Assembly (NCBI GenBank): GCA_019245115.1
Contig: JAFARZ010000313.1
Span: 1-48,586 of the forward strand
Source of the DNA: Streptosporangiaceae bacterium
GTDB taxonomy: Bacteria > Actinomycetota > Actinomycetes > Streptosporangiales > Streptosporangiaceae
DNA: 48,586 nucleotides
Direction of reading: 5' to 3'
A model generated the notes under the pieces. That model saw nothing but the letters and a program-made list of their open reading frames with translations, was not told the DNA's origin and made no database searches. A program made the translations under genes and the position numbers. Shown here piece after piece: positions 25,658 through 33,550 of this stretch (its first letter is position 1; each line of letters starts with the position of its first letter).

Positions 25658-25740
25658 AAGCAAGATCACATCGGGACAAGCTGATCAACTTTGTGGTAAC
25701 TTTGGTTGTGAAAGCAAGATCAATCTACTTGCAAGCAAGG
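25658..25740. promoter_or_regulatory. Repeated motif upstream of the second DndB operon
   Basis: AAGCAAGATCA occurs at 25658-25668 and 25712-25722, and a related AAGCAAGG at 25733-25740, just before the ribosome-binding site of the next gene. The interval also holds a short imperfect repeat, AACTTTGTGG and AACTTTGGTTGTG. This AT-rich patch is the likely promoter and operator of the downstream operon, perhaps bound by its HTH protein. Confidence 0.45.
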
Positions 25741-25782
25741 ACGGGGGCTCCTCGTGACGGAGGGGCCCCGGAAAGGAGCGTT

Positions 25783-26043
25783 GTGACAAAGACAGCAGCA
25801 GGAACAGCGGCCGCCGGTGACGCGGCGGTCGCGCAGAAGGCCCTGCAGGAGGTGAGCCGCCTGGTGGGTGAGGCCACCCGGCGGTTCCAGCACGAGGAGT
25901 TCATCGAGGCGGTGTCCTCGCTGACAGCCATCCCCAGTGTACTGGACCCCTTGATCAGCTATGTGAACCACACATGGGTCACCGCAGCTAGCCTGATCGA
26001 GCCAGAAGCTGATAGCGGGCAGCCCGCGGGGATGTACCTGTGA
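25783..26043 (+). CDS. Small helical hypothetical protein, first gene of the DndB-like operon
   Basis: An 86-aa protein starting at a GTG that follows GGAAAGGAGCGTT, a very good ribosome-binding site; this decides against the longer frame from 25579. It is helical (AVAQKALQEVSRLVGEATRR) and ends SLIEPEADSGQPAGMYL. No family recognised. Its stop overlaps the next start (GTGA), so it is coupled to the HTH gene. Confidence 0.7.
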   Translation: MTKTAAGTAAAGDAAVAQKALQEVSRLVGEATRRFQHEEFIEAVSSLTAIPSVLDPLISYVNHTWVTAASLIEPEADSGQPAGMYL

Positions 26044-26441
26044 GCGCCGCGGCGGTCCGCCTGGTGCTCCTCCGCCCAGGGGGACGGCGCTGCGAGCCGA
26101 GGTACGACTTCGGGCGGCTGATGCAGCACGTCGGCTGCGCGGATATGCCTGCCATGGCCGCCAGGCTCGGCATTTCGGTCAACGTGGTGCGCAACTGGGT
26201 GCGCCGCGGTATCACCTGGAGCCGTGCCGATGAGGCCGCGATCAGGTGCGGCGTCCTGCCGTGGGAGGTATGGCCCGAGTGGGCCGATGCCGACCCGGCG
26301 GACTGGATGCCGCCCTCGTGCCCGGCTGAGCACGGCTACGACTATCTCGTGCCGTACCCGTCCGGCCGCGGCGAGTACTGCGCGATGTGCGTGCTCGCCG
26401 CGGAGACCGGTCCACTGGCAGCTGAGAGCGCAGCGGCCTGA
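26040..26441 (+). CDS. HTH protein with a C-terminal Cys pair
   Basis: A 133-aa protein with a central helix-turn-helix, MAARLGISVNVVRNWVRRGI, that resembles MerR/Cro-type recognition helices. It is followed by LPWEVWPEWADADP and a C-terminal segment with C-P-A-E-H and GEYCAMCVL that could bind a metal. It is probably a DNA-binding regulator of the operon, acting at the repeats near 25658-25740 (inference). The GTG start overlaps the preceding stop. Confidence 0.7.
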   Translation: MSAAAVRLVLLRPGGRRCEPRYDFGRLMQHVGCADMPAMAARLGISVNVVRNWVRRGITWSRADEAAIRCGVLPWEVWPEWADADPADWMPPSCPAEHGYDYLVPYPSGRGEYCAMCVLAAETGPLAAESAAA

Positions 26442-26448
26442 ACCGCAA

Positions 26449-26483
26449 CCGCCGGGGCTAGTGCCGGGCCCGGGCCCCGGCGG
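26449..26483 (+). terminator. GC-rich hairpin between the HTH and DndB-like genes
   Basis: CCGCCGGGGC (26449-26458) pairs perfectly with GCCCCGGCGG (26474-26483) across a 15-nt loop. There is no T-run. It may act as an attenuator or as an mRNA-stabilising hairpin between the two genes. Confidence 0.5.
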
Positions 26484-26528
26484 GCTAGCGGCCACAGAAC
26501 TTATAGAAGACGCATCAGGGAGAAAGAA

Positions 26529-27875
26529 GTGAAAGCAGTACCAGCTATCAGGGCCCGCATGGGGTCCACTACCTACTACGAGACCAAGCTCACCGCACGG
26601 GAGCTGACCGCTACGGTCCGCCCGGCCCGCGAGGTCGACAAATGGGCTAGCGCGTCCATCGAGGAGCGGATGCAGCGTGACCTCAATCGCAAGCGGATCA
26701 TGGACGAGATCGTCCCCTACCTGGCCAGCCACCCGGACCGCCTGTTCGGCTCGGTGATAGTCCTGGTACCTGAGGGCGGCCTGGAGTTCGAGCCGCTGAC
26801 CGACGTGGTGGGCAAGGTTCCAGGTGCGTACCGGTCCGCGGTCGAGGCGATGGGTTTCCTGACCGCCGAGCACGGCGAGACGGTGGCCTTGGATGGTCAG
26901 CACCGGCTCGTCGCGCTGCGCGAGGTCATCACCTCCGGCAGCTCGCTGGGAGAGTTCCAGTCGGTAGTGGGTGATGACGAGATCTCGGTCATCGTCGTGG
27001 AGTTCGAGTCGAATGAGAAGACCCGGCGGATCTTCAACAAGGTCAATAGGAACGCCAAGCCCACCGGCCGCTCTGACAACATTCTGCTGTCAGAAGACGA
27101 CGGGAACGCGATCGTCGCCCGGATGCTGGTTGACCAGGGGGCGCCCCTTGCCGCGGTCGAGGTCGACGGCAGGCTGCAGGAGCTGGTCAACTGGAAGAGC
27201 AACACGCTGTCCCGCCGGATGCGAGAGCTGACCACCATCAGCGCCGTCTACGACACGGTGCGGGAGATCCTCCGCTACTACAGGTTCAAGGGCTTCGACG
27301 AGAAGACGGCACAGGTCAGGCCGCCGCAGAAAGACCTCGACAAGGCCTACGAAGTGGTATCCGAGTGGTGGGAGATGATGCTCACGACGGTCGACGCGTT
27401 CAAGGACGCGGTGGCCAACCCGGACGAGGTGACCGAGGTCCGCTTCGCCGAAGACCCGCCCTACCACCCGAACACGCTGCTGCTGCGGCCCGTCGGCCAG
27501 ATCGCCATGGTCATGGGCGTCGTTGAGGCCATGACCAACAGCATCCCCCAGGGCAAGACCCACGCTGAAGCGAAGCTCACCCTGGACGAGGCACTCAGGC
27601 GGGTCAACCTCGTCGACTGGTCGGCTGCATCCGGCAGCTACTGGCGTGACGTCATCATGCTGGCCGGCGGTCGCATGCTGGCCCGCAAGGAGGCCTACAC
27701 CCTGGCCGCCAGTCTTCTGGCCCACCTTATCGGCAACGAGTACCTCGACGATGAGCAGCGGGAAGCCCTGTGGAGACGGTGGAATGACCGCCGCGGAAAG
27801 GACGTCAAGACCAGCCCCGAAGAGATCACAGATCCTGAACTCAAGCCGGAGCCGCTCCCGGACCCGGTCAAGTAG
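26529..27875 (+). CDS. Second DndB-type DGQHR-domain protein
   Basis: A 448-aa protein with VALDGQHRLVAL (DGQHR at 122-126). The flanking layout parallels DndB: a helix with RMQRDLNRKRIMDEIVPYLA before the motif (DndB has RAQRSLNKARVPEMARYMV) and FESNEKTRRIFNKVNRNAKP after it (DndB has LDRCQQMFADLNRYAIRP). It is therefore a diverged paralogue, about 60 aa longer because of its charged C-terminus. The start is GTG 26529 after AGGGAGAAAGAA. It is not part of the dndBCDE transcript. It could be a second regulator or sensor of phosphorothioation, or a relic of another modification system. Confidence 0.82.
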   Translation: MKAVPAIRARMGSTTYYETKLTARELTATVRPAREVDKWASASIEERMQRDLNRKRIMDEIVPYLASHPDRLFGSVIVLVPEGGLEFEPLTDVVGKVPGAYRSAVEAMGFLTAEHGETVALDGQHRLVALREVITSGSSLGEFQSVVGDDEISVIVVEFESNEKTRRIFNKVNRNAKPTGRSDNILLSEDDGNAIVARMLVDQGAPLAAVEVDGRLQELVNWKSNTLSRRMRELTTISAVYDTVREILRYYRFKGFDEKTAQVRPPQKDLDKAYEVVSEWWEMMLTTVDAFKDAVANPDEVTEVRFAEDPPYHPNTLLLRPVGQIAMVMGVVEAMTNSIPQGKTHAEAKLTLDEALRRVNLVDWSAASGSYWRDVIMLAGGRMLARKEAYTLAASLLAHLIGNEYLDDEQREALWRRWNDRRGKDVKTSPEEITDPELKPEPLPDPVK

Positions 27876-27885
27876 CACAAAGAAC

Positions 27886-27925
27886 CGGGCCGGGGCAGGA
27901 CGCCTCGGTGTACTGCCCCGGCCCG
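27886..27925. terminator. Strong hairpin, bidirectional terminator candidate
   Basis: CGGGCCGGGGCAG (27886-27898) and CTGCCCCGGCCCG (27913-27925) form a perfect 13-bp stem with a 14-nt loop, 11 bp after the stop of the rightward DndB-like gene and before a leftward gene. It lacks a T-run on either side. Confidence 0.75.
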
Positions 27926-28035
27926 CGTTGCCATGCCAAGGCAGCTGGGAACTATTTCCGTGGGCCAGAGCATGGGAAAAGCAGACTCGCTCCTGCCGGG
28001 CAGAGCAGGTCGTTCTGGTCCCGGGCGCGGCTGGG

Positions 28036-28599
28036 TCACGAGCAGTTGTCGCAGACTCCTGTTACGGGGAGCGTGAGATAGCACGACGGGCACGACGGCT
28101 TGCTGGGCAGGTCCGGCAGTGTGCGTGCGGCGCGTGCTGCCCTGCGTGCTGCGACCTGAGGGGTGAGAGCCGGAATCCCGCCTCCTTGGGGGAGGGCGGC
28201 GCCGAAGAACTGGTAGCAGCGGAGGCGTTCTGGGGCGGCGTGCATTTCAAGGTCCTCTGGCTGCTGGCCATAATTCTCCCGGACAGCTATGGCGTACCCG
28301 TCCCCGATTGTCCCGTCCGCGCGGACGCACAGCGCGGACAGCAGCGGCTGGCCATTCGTGTGCGCGTGTCGTGAGACACCGCCGAGCACCGAGCCGATCC
28401 AGTTCATCAGCAGCATCCGGGTGCGGATCCCGGACCGGTCCTGCACCTGCTCGCCAAGCTCCAGATAGGTAATCGTCGCGTGGTAAATGCCAGCGACGCG
28501 TTCCAGGATCGGGCCTGCGGCTGCAGTCCAGCTCTGCAGGGCATCCTGGTAACTCACCTGTGAACCATCGCTAACTCGCCAGGTGCCAGGAAGAACCAT
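28036..28599 (-). CDS. Hypothetical protein with C-terminal zinc-ribbon-like motif
   Basis: A 187-aa protein I do not recognise. The N-terminal two thirds are helical (ALQSWTAAAGPILERVAGIY) and the C-terminus ends CPSCYLTLPVTGVCDNCS, two CxxC pairs that fit a zinc ribbon. It lies alone, convergent with the DndB-like gene. The ATG at 28599 lacks a clear ribosome-binding site. Confidence 0.6.
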   Translation of the reverse strand: MVLPGTWRVSDGSQVSYQDALQSWTAAAGPILERVAGIYHATITYLELGEQVQDRSGIRTRMLLMNWIGSVLGGVSRHAHTNGQPLLSALCVRADGTIGDGYAIAVRENYGQQPEDLEMHAAPERLRCYQFFGAALPQGGGIPALTPQVAARRAARAARTLPDLPSKPSCPSCYLTLPVTGVCDNCS

Positions 28600-28636
28600 G
28601 AGCCATATGATCGCAGAACCGAGACGGCGCCGCGCC

Positions 28637-28674
28637 GCGGACGCCCAGTGCGTGCGCGGACGCCCAGTGCGTGC
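28637..28674. repeat. Perfect 19-bp tandem duplication
   Basis: GCGGACGCCCAGTGCGTGC stands twice back to back (28637-28655 and 28656-28674), just upstream of the leftward hypothetical gene. Confidence 0.9.
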
Positions 28675-29708
28675 AATGTCGGCGCCTGTCTTTTACGTCA
28701 TTACCGAAATGATGATGCAGCGACGGTTATTGTGACCAGAGTTGACGATCAGCCTTAGCCGTTTATGTTTGATCGGCAGCAAAGCAAGCTGTCGAGGGCT
28801 CACGGGCTGGATCCAAAGACTGATCTGGGTACCATCGGCCACAGGCCGGGACCGCTGCCGCCGAACGAACCGCGATAACACGCACAAGGCCCCGTTCGTG
28901 CCTTCCTTAACGCACGCGGATAGGCAGGAGGTAAGTGGTCACGGCTATGGGCGGGCGAAGGCGGTCGCCCCCTTGAGCGCGGCCGATCATGACCCGGCGC
29001 GTTGACCCAGAGTTAATCGCACTGGCGATCTGGGATGGCGAAGTCGATGCGGCTCCCGGGTCTTGAAGATCCCGAGCGGGCTGCGCCGAGCTGGTCGTGA
29101 CGGCCGCTCTCGATCTGCTGATCGTGACCGCATTGCCCGACGCGGGATCGAGAAGGCTCGCACATAGGCGCTACCTGCCTCGCAGGCACCCACCAATCCA
29201 GGGGCCTGTGTCCCTGGCAGTTGAATTCCCAAATGTCTGAGGTCCGAGCCGAGCCGATTGCGCATGCAAGCGCCATCGCGCTGGCCACGGCGTTCGTGCT
29301 CGGCGATGCCCGACGAGGGCGGCGGATCGGGTCATCAGGTGGTCTACGGCGGGGGCCGCGATCGGGCCGCGGCCCCCGCCGCGGTGGCATCGTACGAAGC
29401 ACGCCTACGATCTCGTGCGGGCGCACGGGGAGGCGGAGCGGACGGCCGGGCTGGCTCATCCAGGGTCGGCCGACGGCGGGCCCGCTCGCGGTGCGCGTCA
29501 TGCCAACGCGGTGCCCACTGCGGTAAGCGTGTTCCCTCGGGCCGATCTGCATCGGATGTAAGGATTAGCTACGAGGCACGGCGCGGACGGCCTGCATGCG
29601 CTTGACGTTCAGGAGTTTCGTTTCAACCCGCTAGTGCCAGCCGATTGAAGGCAGCTATGCTCCATCCGAATTGCCCGCAACGATGAACTTTGGACCTACA
29701 CTCCAAGG
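28675..29708. other. About 1 kb without a supported gene
   Basis: Open frames here are short, overlap on both strands, lack ribosome-binding sites and are Arg/Gly-rich. A GC hairpin-like patch lies near 29350-29385. It is probably decayed sequence between two island modules. Confidence 0.5.
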
Positions 29709-31538
29709 TCAACGGAGGAGATTCTCAACGAGGAACTTGGCGATGGCGGTGTGGGCTTTGGTGTCGTTGTTGCGGTTGGTGAAGCCGTGGCCTTCGTCGT
29801 CGAAGACTAGGTAGGTTACCTCGGCGCCGTTGGCGGTGGCTCGTTTGACGATCTGGTCGGCCTCGGCTTTGGGCACGCGCGGGTCGTTGGCTCCTTGGAT
29901 GACGAGCAGGGGAGCCTTGATCTGGTCCGCATAGGTAACCGGTGAACGTTCGCGTAGCTTGTCGGCGTCCTTGTCGGGATCGCCGATCACGGTGGCCACG
30001 GTGGTGGCCCAGTGGGGTGGCATGGAGCGCGCGAGGGTTTCCAGGTTCGCGGGTCCGCAGATCGACACGCCAGCGGCCCACAAATCGGGTAGCCGGGACA
30101 CGCACGACAGGGCAGCGAAGCCGCCATAGCTCTTCCCGATGACCGCCAGCCGGTCACACGCGACCCAGTCCAGTGAACGCAGGTACGCGGCGGCAGCGGC
30201 GAAGTCCTCTAGGTCGACGCCGCCCCAGTCTCGGTGGACGCGGCCCTGCCACGCGTATCCGTACCCGGATGAGCCGCGGACGTTTGGTTGCAGGACGCCG
30301 ATGCCGTTCGCTAGTAGGTACTGGATGAGCGGGTCGTAGGAGGGCCGGGACTGCTGGTCGGGGCCGCCATGGATGGAGACCAGCACGGGATGACGCTCGC
30401 TGCCTGCCGGGCGGTAGAGCAGCGCCGGGATCCTAGTGCCGTCACCGGAGGGGTAACGGATGAGCGCGGGCGCCACCGAGGCCGAAACTGCGGGCTTGGC
30501 AGGCTCGGCCGAAGCCAGCGCGGGTGGCCGCGTGTCGGTCAGGTAGCGGACGGGCCGGGCGGTGGCCAGGGCCACGATCGCTACCTCAAGCGGCCGCGAC
30601 GCGGTATCGAGCAAGATCGCGGCCACTGCGCCGTCCGCGGACACGTTGATCACCTCAACCACCCCATCTGGGATGGGCGGCACCTCTCCGCGGATGCCGT
30701 CGTGCCGGGCGCGCAGTACGGAGCGTCCGTCTTCGTTGATGCTCCAGACAATGGTGCGGCCGTCCCCGGAGACGGCTACGTCCTCTACGTCCCAGCAGGG
30801 TGAGTCGATGACCGTCAGGGTCCGGTCCGCGATGGAAAGGTGGGCGAGGCTGGCGTGATCACCGTCGACGGCGGTGGTACGGATGTAAAAGCCGGAACCG
30901 TCTCCGTCCCATGGCCCGGGATAGTGGTACGTGCCTCTAAGGTGCGCCGAGACCGGCTCCGGTGGCGAACCCGGGTAGGCGAGGTCAGCCACATAGCTGT
31001 CGTATTCGGTGTTGGAGCCGAAACCGCCGGCCAGCAGCCGGCGGCCGTCGGGCGAGATTGCCAGCGGGAACAGGACCCGTCCGGGTGCGCCGGGGAATCG
31101 CATGCTTGTCCCGTCGGACAAGTCGTAGACGATCAGGTCCGGGACGGCTGGGTCGCGGTCGTTGCCGCTGCATAGCAGGTAGCGGCCGGATGGGTCGAAC
31201 GGCGTCTTCTCGGCGAGGTAGTACTGCCGATCGGCCGCGGCGGACAGGCGGACAGGTGCCCCCCCGTCCGCATCGATGAGGTAGACCTGGGTTTGTTCGT
31301 TCCCGCAGGTGTCCGCGGTGAACGCTATCCGCGAGCCATCAGGTGCCCAGGCGAGCTCCCGGACCGCTTGGTCCGTGAAGAACGTCAGCTGCCGGGCCGG
31401 GCCGCCCGTCAACGGCTGGGTCCACACGTTGAACTGGCCTGATGCGTCGCTGACATAGGCGACTGTGGTCCCGTCAGGTGACAGCGACAGCGTCCAATGG
31501 AGGCGCTGGGCCGGGATAAACGCGCTGTATTCAGTCAT
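29709..31538 (-). CDS. S9-family (prolyl oligopeptidase-type) peptidase
   Basis: A 609-aa cytoplasmic serine peptidase. The N-terminal half is a beta-propeller of TolB/WD-like repeats (LSPDGTTVAYVSDASGQFNV; LAWAPDGSRIAFTAD; ISPDGRRLLAGG). The C-terminal alpha/beta hydrolase carries the triad Ser470 in GKSYGG, Asp552 in GANDPRVP and His584 in DEGHGF. Such enzymes trim short peptides (oligopeptidases, acylaminoacyl peptidases). ATG 31538 lies inside the end of the regulator gene (8-nt overlap) and follows GAGGAAGG, so the two are co-translated. No signal peptide is seen. The pairing with a regulator and a divergent small peptide suggests peptide processing for signalling (inference). Confidence 0.92.
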   Translation of the reverse strand: MTEYSAFIPAQRLHWTLSLSPDGTTVAYVSDASGQFNVWTQPLTGGPARQLTFFTDQAVRELAWAPDGSRIAFTADTCGNEQTQVYLIDADGGAPVRLSAAADRQYYLAEKTPFDPSGRYLLCSGNDRDPAVPDLIVYDLSDGTSMRFPGAPGRVLFPLAISPDGRRLLAGGFGSNTEYDSYVADLAYPGSPPEPVSAHLRGTYHYPGPWDGDGSGFYIRTTAVDGDHASLAHLSIADRTLTVIDSPCWDVEDVAVSGDGRTIVWSINEDGRSVLRARHDGIRGEVPPIPDGVVEVINVSADGAVAAILLDTASRPLEVAIVALATARPVRYLTDTRPPALASAEPAKPAVSASVAPALIRYPSGDGTRIPALLYRPAGSERHPVLVSIHGGPDQQSRPSYDPLIQYLLANGIGVLQPNVRGSSGYGYAWQGRVHRDWGGVDLEDFAAAAAYLRSLDWVACDRLAVIGKSYGGFAALSCVSRLPDLWAAGVSICGPANLETLARSMPPHWATTVATVIGDPDKDADKLRERSPVTYADQIKAPLLVIQGANDPRVPKAEADQIVKRATANGAEVTYLVFDDEGHGFTNRNNDTKAHTAIAKFLVENLLR

Positions 31539-32559
31539 GACCTTCCTCACCGCGCGGCAGCCAGCCGAGCCGTTGAACGAGGACTCCGAGGACGAATCGG
31601 TTGTCGGCACCACCGGCCAGCTCCGTGATGGCGTCGATATTCCGGCGGACCGTTGAAGGGCTGCGCCCGATCTGACGAGCTATCGTCTCGTCAGCTTCCC
31701 CAAGGACCATGTGTTTCAGGATGTCCTGCTGAATGGGGGTCAGCGGGCTGCCGGCCGACGGCTTGCTGCCGCCAAGTGGCATTGCGCGTATCCACAACAA
31801 CTCGAAGAACTGGCGCAACGCCTCAATGATCGGGGCGGCGCGTAGCAGGATCGCCCCGCCTGTGCCGGTCGGTGTCAGCGGGAGCAGCGCAGCCGTCCGA
31901 TCGGCGAGCTGCAACTTCATCAGCACCTTGGACAAGATCCGCACTTCCTCCCCGGCGTCCACGCACCGTTGGAGGTTGTGCATCGCAGCCGGGATACGCG
32001 TGGTGGCCGCGTCATAGATTCCGCGGATACGGACCTGACCGCGGAGAGCCGATGGGCAACTGATCAGGTTGTCCTCGGACAGCGGCATATCGGTCTCGGC
32101 GGTCTCCAGAGTCATCCAGTCCCGCCGTGCGGAGTTGACCAGATGCGTGGACACCCGCAGGATCTCCTCGCGGTCAATGATCACCTTCACCAGGTGTTCG
32201 GGGCAGTCCCTTGGGAATCCGTCCGAGCGTGTCTGGGCCTCGCTGAGCCGCCGCAGGCCGTCGAGCAAGCGCTCCTGGTCCTTCATGGCTTCCGCCTGGA
32301 GCTGAGCTAGGACGCCCTGCAAAGCGAGGACGGGAGGCGCGGCCTGGAAGGACGCCGAAGCGTTCGGCGTAGCCGGGATCGCGTGCGCCATGCCCCAATC
32401 GCATAGCTCCTTGACCACGTCGGCGCCACCAAGGAAGTCGGCTGCATGCTCTTTGGGAACCCGGCCCTTCCCGAAGAGCTTTTCGTAGGCCGCGGCAATG
32501 TGCTGGGGTAGCAGACCGACGAACAAGCCGGCCACCGGATCCTGCTTCCTGATTGCCAT
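31531..32559 (-). CDS. LuxR/TrmB-like transcriptional regulator
   Basis: A 342-aa protein with a C-terminal LuxR-type HTH: LTPIQQDILKHMVLGEADET, then IARQIGRSPSTVRRNIDAI. The middle part (VKVIIDREEILRVSTHLVNS; AAMHNLQRCVDAGEEVRILS) resembles the PLD-like sensor of TrmB-type regulators found in streptomycete LuxR proteins. ATG 32559 has GGAGGGAG right before it; a GTG 11 codons upstream has none. It is coupled to the peptidase gene. Two palindromes at 32604-32619 and 32679-32694 lie just upstream and are its likely targets. Confidence 0.8.
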   Translation of the reverse strand: MAIRKQDPVAGLFVGLLPQHIAAAYEKLFGKGRVPKEHAADFLGGADVVKELCDWGMAHAIPATPNASASFQAAPPVLALQGVLAQLQAEAMKDQERLLDGLRRLSEAQTRSDGFPRDCPEHLVKVIIDREEILRVSTHLVNSARRDWMTLETAETDMPLSEDNLISCPSALRGQVRIRGIYDAATTRIPAAMHNLQRCVDAGEEVRILSKVLMKLQLADRTAALLPLTPTGTGGAILLRAAPIIEALRQFFELLWIRAMPLGGSKPSAGSPLTPIQQDILKHMVLGEADETIARQIGRSPSTVRRNIDAITELAGGADNRFVLGVLVQRLGWLPRGEEGHD

Positions 32560-32603
32560 CTCCCTCCAATGCCCCCGGTTCGGGATGAGCACATGTACCC
32601 GGC

Positions 32604-32694
32604 TGACTACTAGTTGTCATCAACTTATCACTCAGAAGTATGGGGGCTGTAAAGCCCAAAGTGATCACTACTGCTCACTGACTAGTTTTAGTCA
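32604..32694. promoter_or_regulatory. Paired operators between regulator and small peptide gene
   Basis: TGACTACTAGTTGTCA (32604-32619) and TGACTAGTTTTAGTCA (32679-32694) share the plan TGACTA-N4-TWGTCA. A third perfect palindrome, AGTGATCACT, lies between them (32660-32669). All fall in the divergent promoter region, which is AT-rich for this genome. Confidence 0.65.
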
Positions 32695-32776
32695 CTTACG
32701 CACGGTTAGCCACTGCGACTTCATAGGTACATACGGGTAACAGTGATGTCAGCATCATCCGAGAGAGGTGATCATC

Positions 32777-33022
32777 GTGAGTAAAACGTACATACCGTCG
32801 ACAGCAGCCGCCGCTGGCTGCAAGATCATCTGGACATCCCGCGCAACTCGAATAGTCCTCGTGATAGCGCTTCTGATCGCCAGCATCTTGGTCGTGACGC
32901 TCCTTGGCCACCTAAGCGTCACGCAGCATGTGATCGCGGGGGGCAACTCCTGGGGCGAGGGGCCCGCCATCGTGACTCGCGGTCGCGCGCTGCCCGGGAC
33001 CGGTCAAGGTCTGCTTGTGTAA
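32777..33022 (+). CDS. Small single-helix membrane peptide
   Basis: An 81-aa product. GTG 32777 follows GAGAGAGG with 8-nt spacing; the GTG at 32768 overlaps that site and is less likely. A basic segment (IIWTSRATR) is followed by one transmembrane helix (IVLVIALLIASILVVTLLG), positive side in, and a short outer tail with GGNSWGEGPAIVTRG. There is no lipobox or signal-peptidase site I can be sure of. It is divergent from the regulator-peptidase pair and shares its operators. It is a candidate signal precursor or membrane partner; the family is unknown. Confidence 0.6.
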   Translation: MSKTYIPSTAAAAGCKIIWTSRATRIVLVIALLIASILVVTLLGHLSVTQHVIAGGNSWGEGPAIVTRGRALPGTGQGLLV

Positions 33023-33046
33023 AACGCCGCGTCGCCGCGACGATCT

Positions 33047-33077
33047 CCACAGCCGGGCAGCAAAGTCACGGCTGTGG
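33047..33077 (+). terminator. Hairpin after the small peptide gene
   Basis: CCACAGCCG (33047-33055) pairs with CGGCTGTGG (33069-33077) around a 13-nt loop, 24 bp after the stop. No T-run follows. Confidence 0.55.
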
Positions 33078-33133
33078 CGTACATAAAGCGAGGCTTGGGC
33101 TGATCCATTCGGTCCCGAGGGGAGCACGTACAG

Positions 33134-33550
33134 ATGACGACGCTCGATGGGATGAAGGCGCGGATCGAGGACGCCAAGGGAATCGCGGGAACGCTCGGGG
33201 CTTGCTGGGATGCCTTCGAGCTCATCCAGCAGGTTGCCGGGAAGTACGTCGACCCTGACTCCGACCTGTTCTACGCCTTCCTGTCCGCCATGACCACTGC
33301 ATGCGAAGGCCGGGACGCGGTGGGGTTCGCACCATCCATGCCTTCGGGAGTTGGATTGGCCGTCGCTCCGTTGAGCCCCGGAGACGTGCCGTCCGATGAT
33401 GCCGCAGATATAATCGCCCAGCTCGCGTCTCAGTTGACCAGCAAGCTGACAGGCGCTGCCGCTCTTCCGTGCACGCCTGGGGATCGGCAAGCGTTCCAGC
33501 GCGCAGCGGCTTCCGCGGCGGAAATCAGGGACCTTCTGAGCGGGCAATGA
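33134..33550 (+). CDS. Hypothetical protein, coupled to the next gene
   Basis: A 138-aa helical protein (MKARIEDAKGIAGTLGACWD; ADIIAQLASQLTSKLTGAA). ATG 33134 follows GAGGGGAGC. Its stop overlaps the ATG of the following large gene (ATGA). The pair may function together, and both lie against the tRNA. No family recognised. Confidence 0.75.
   Translation: MTTLDGMKARIEDAKGIAGTLGACWDAFELIQQVAGKYVDPDSDLFYAFLSAMTTACEGRDAVGFAPSMPSGVGLAVAPLSPGDVPSDDAADIIAQLASQLTSKLTGAAALPCTPGDRQAFQRAAASAAEIRDLLSGQ

Noticed and set aside
29221..29605. Short genes in the 1-kb gap before the S9 peptidase
   Set aside because: Frames on both strands overlap, are Arg/Gly-rich and lack starts.
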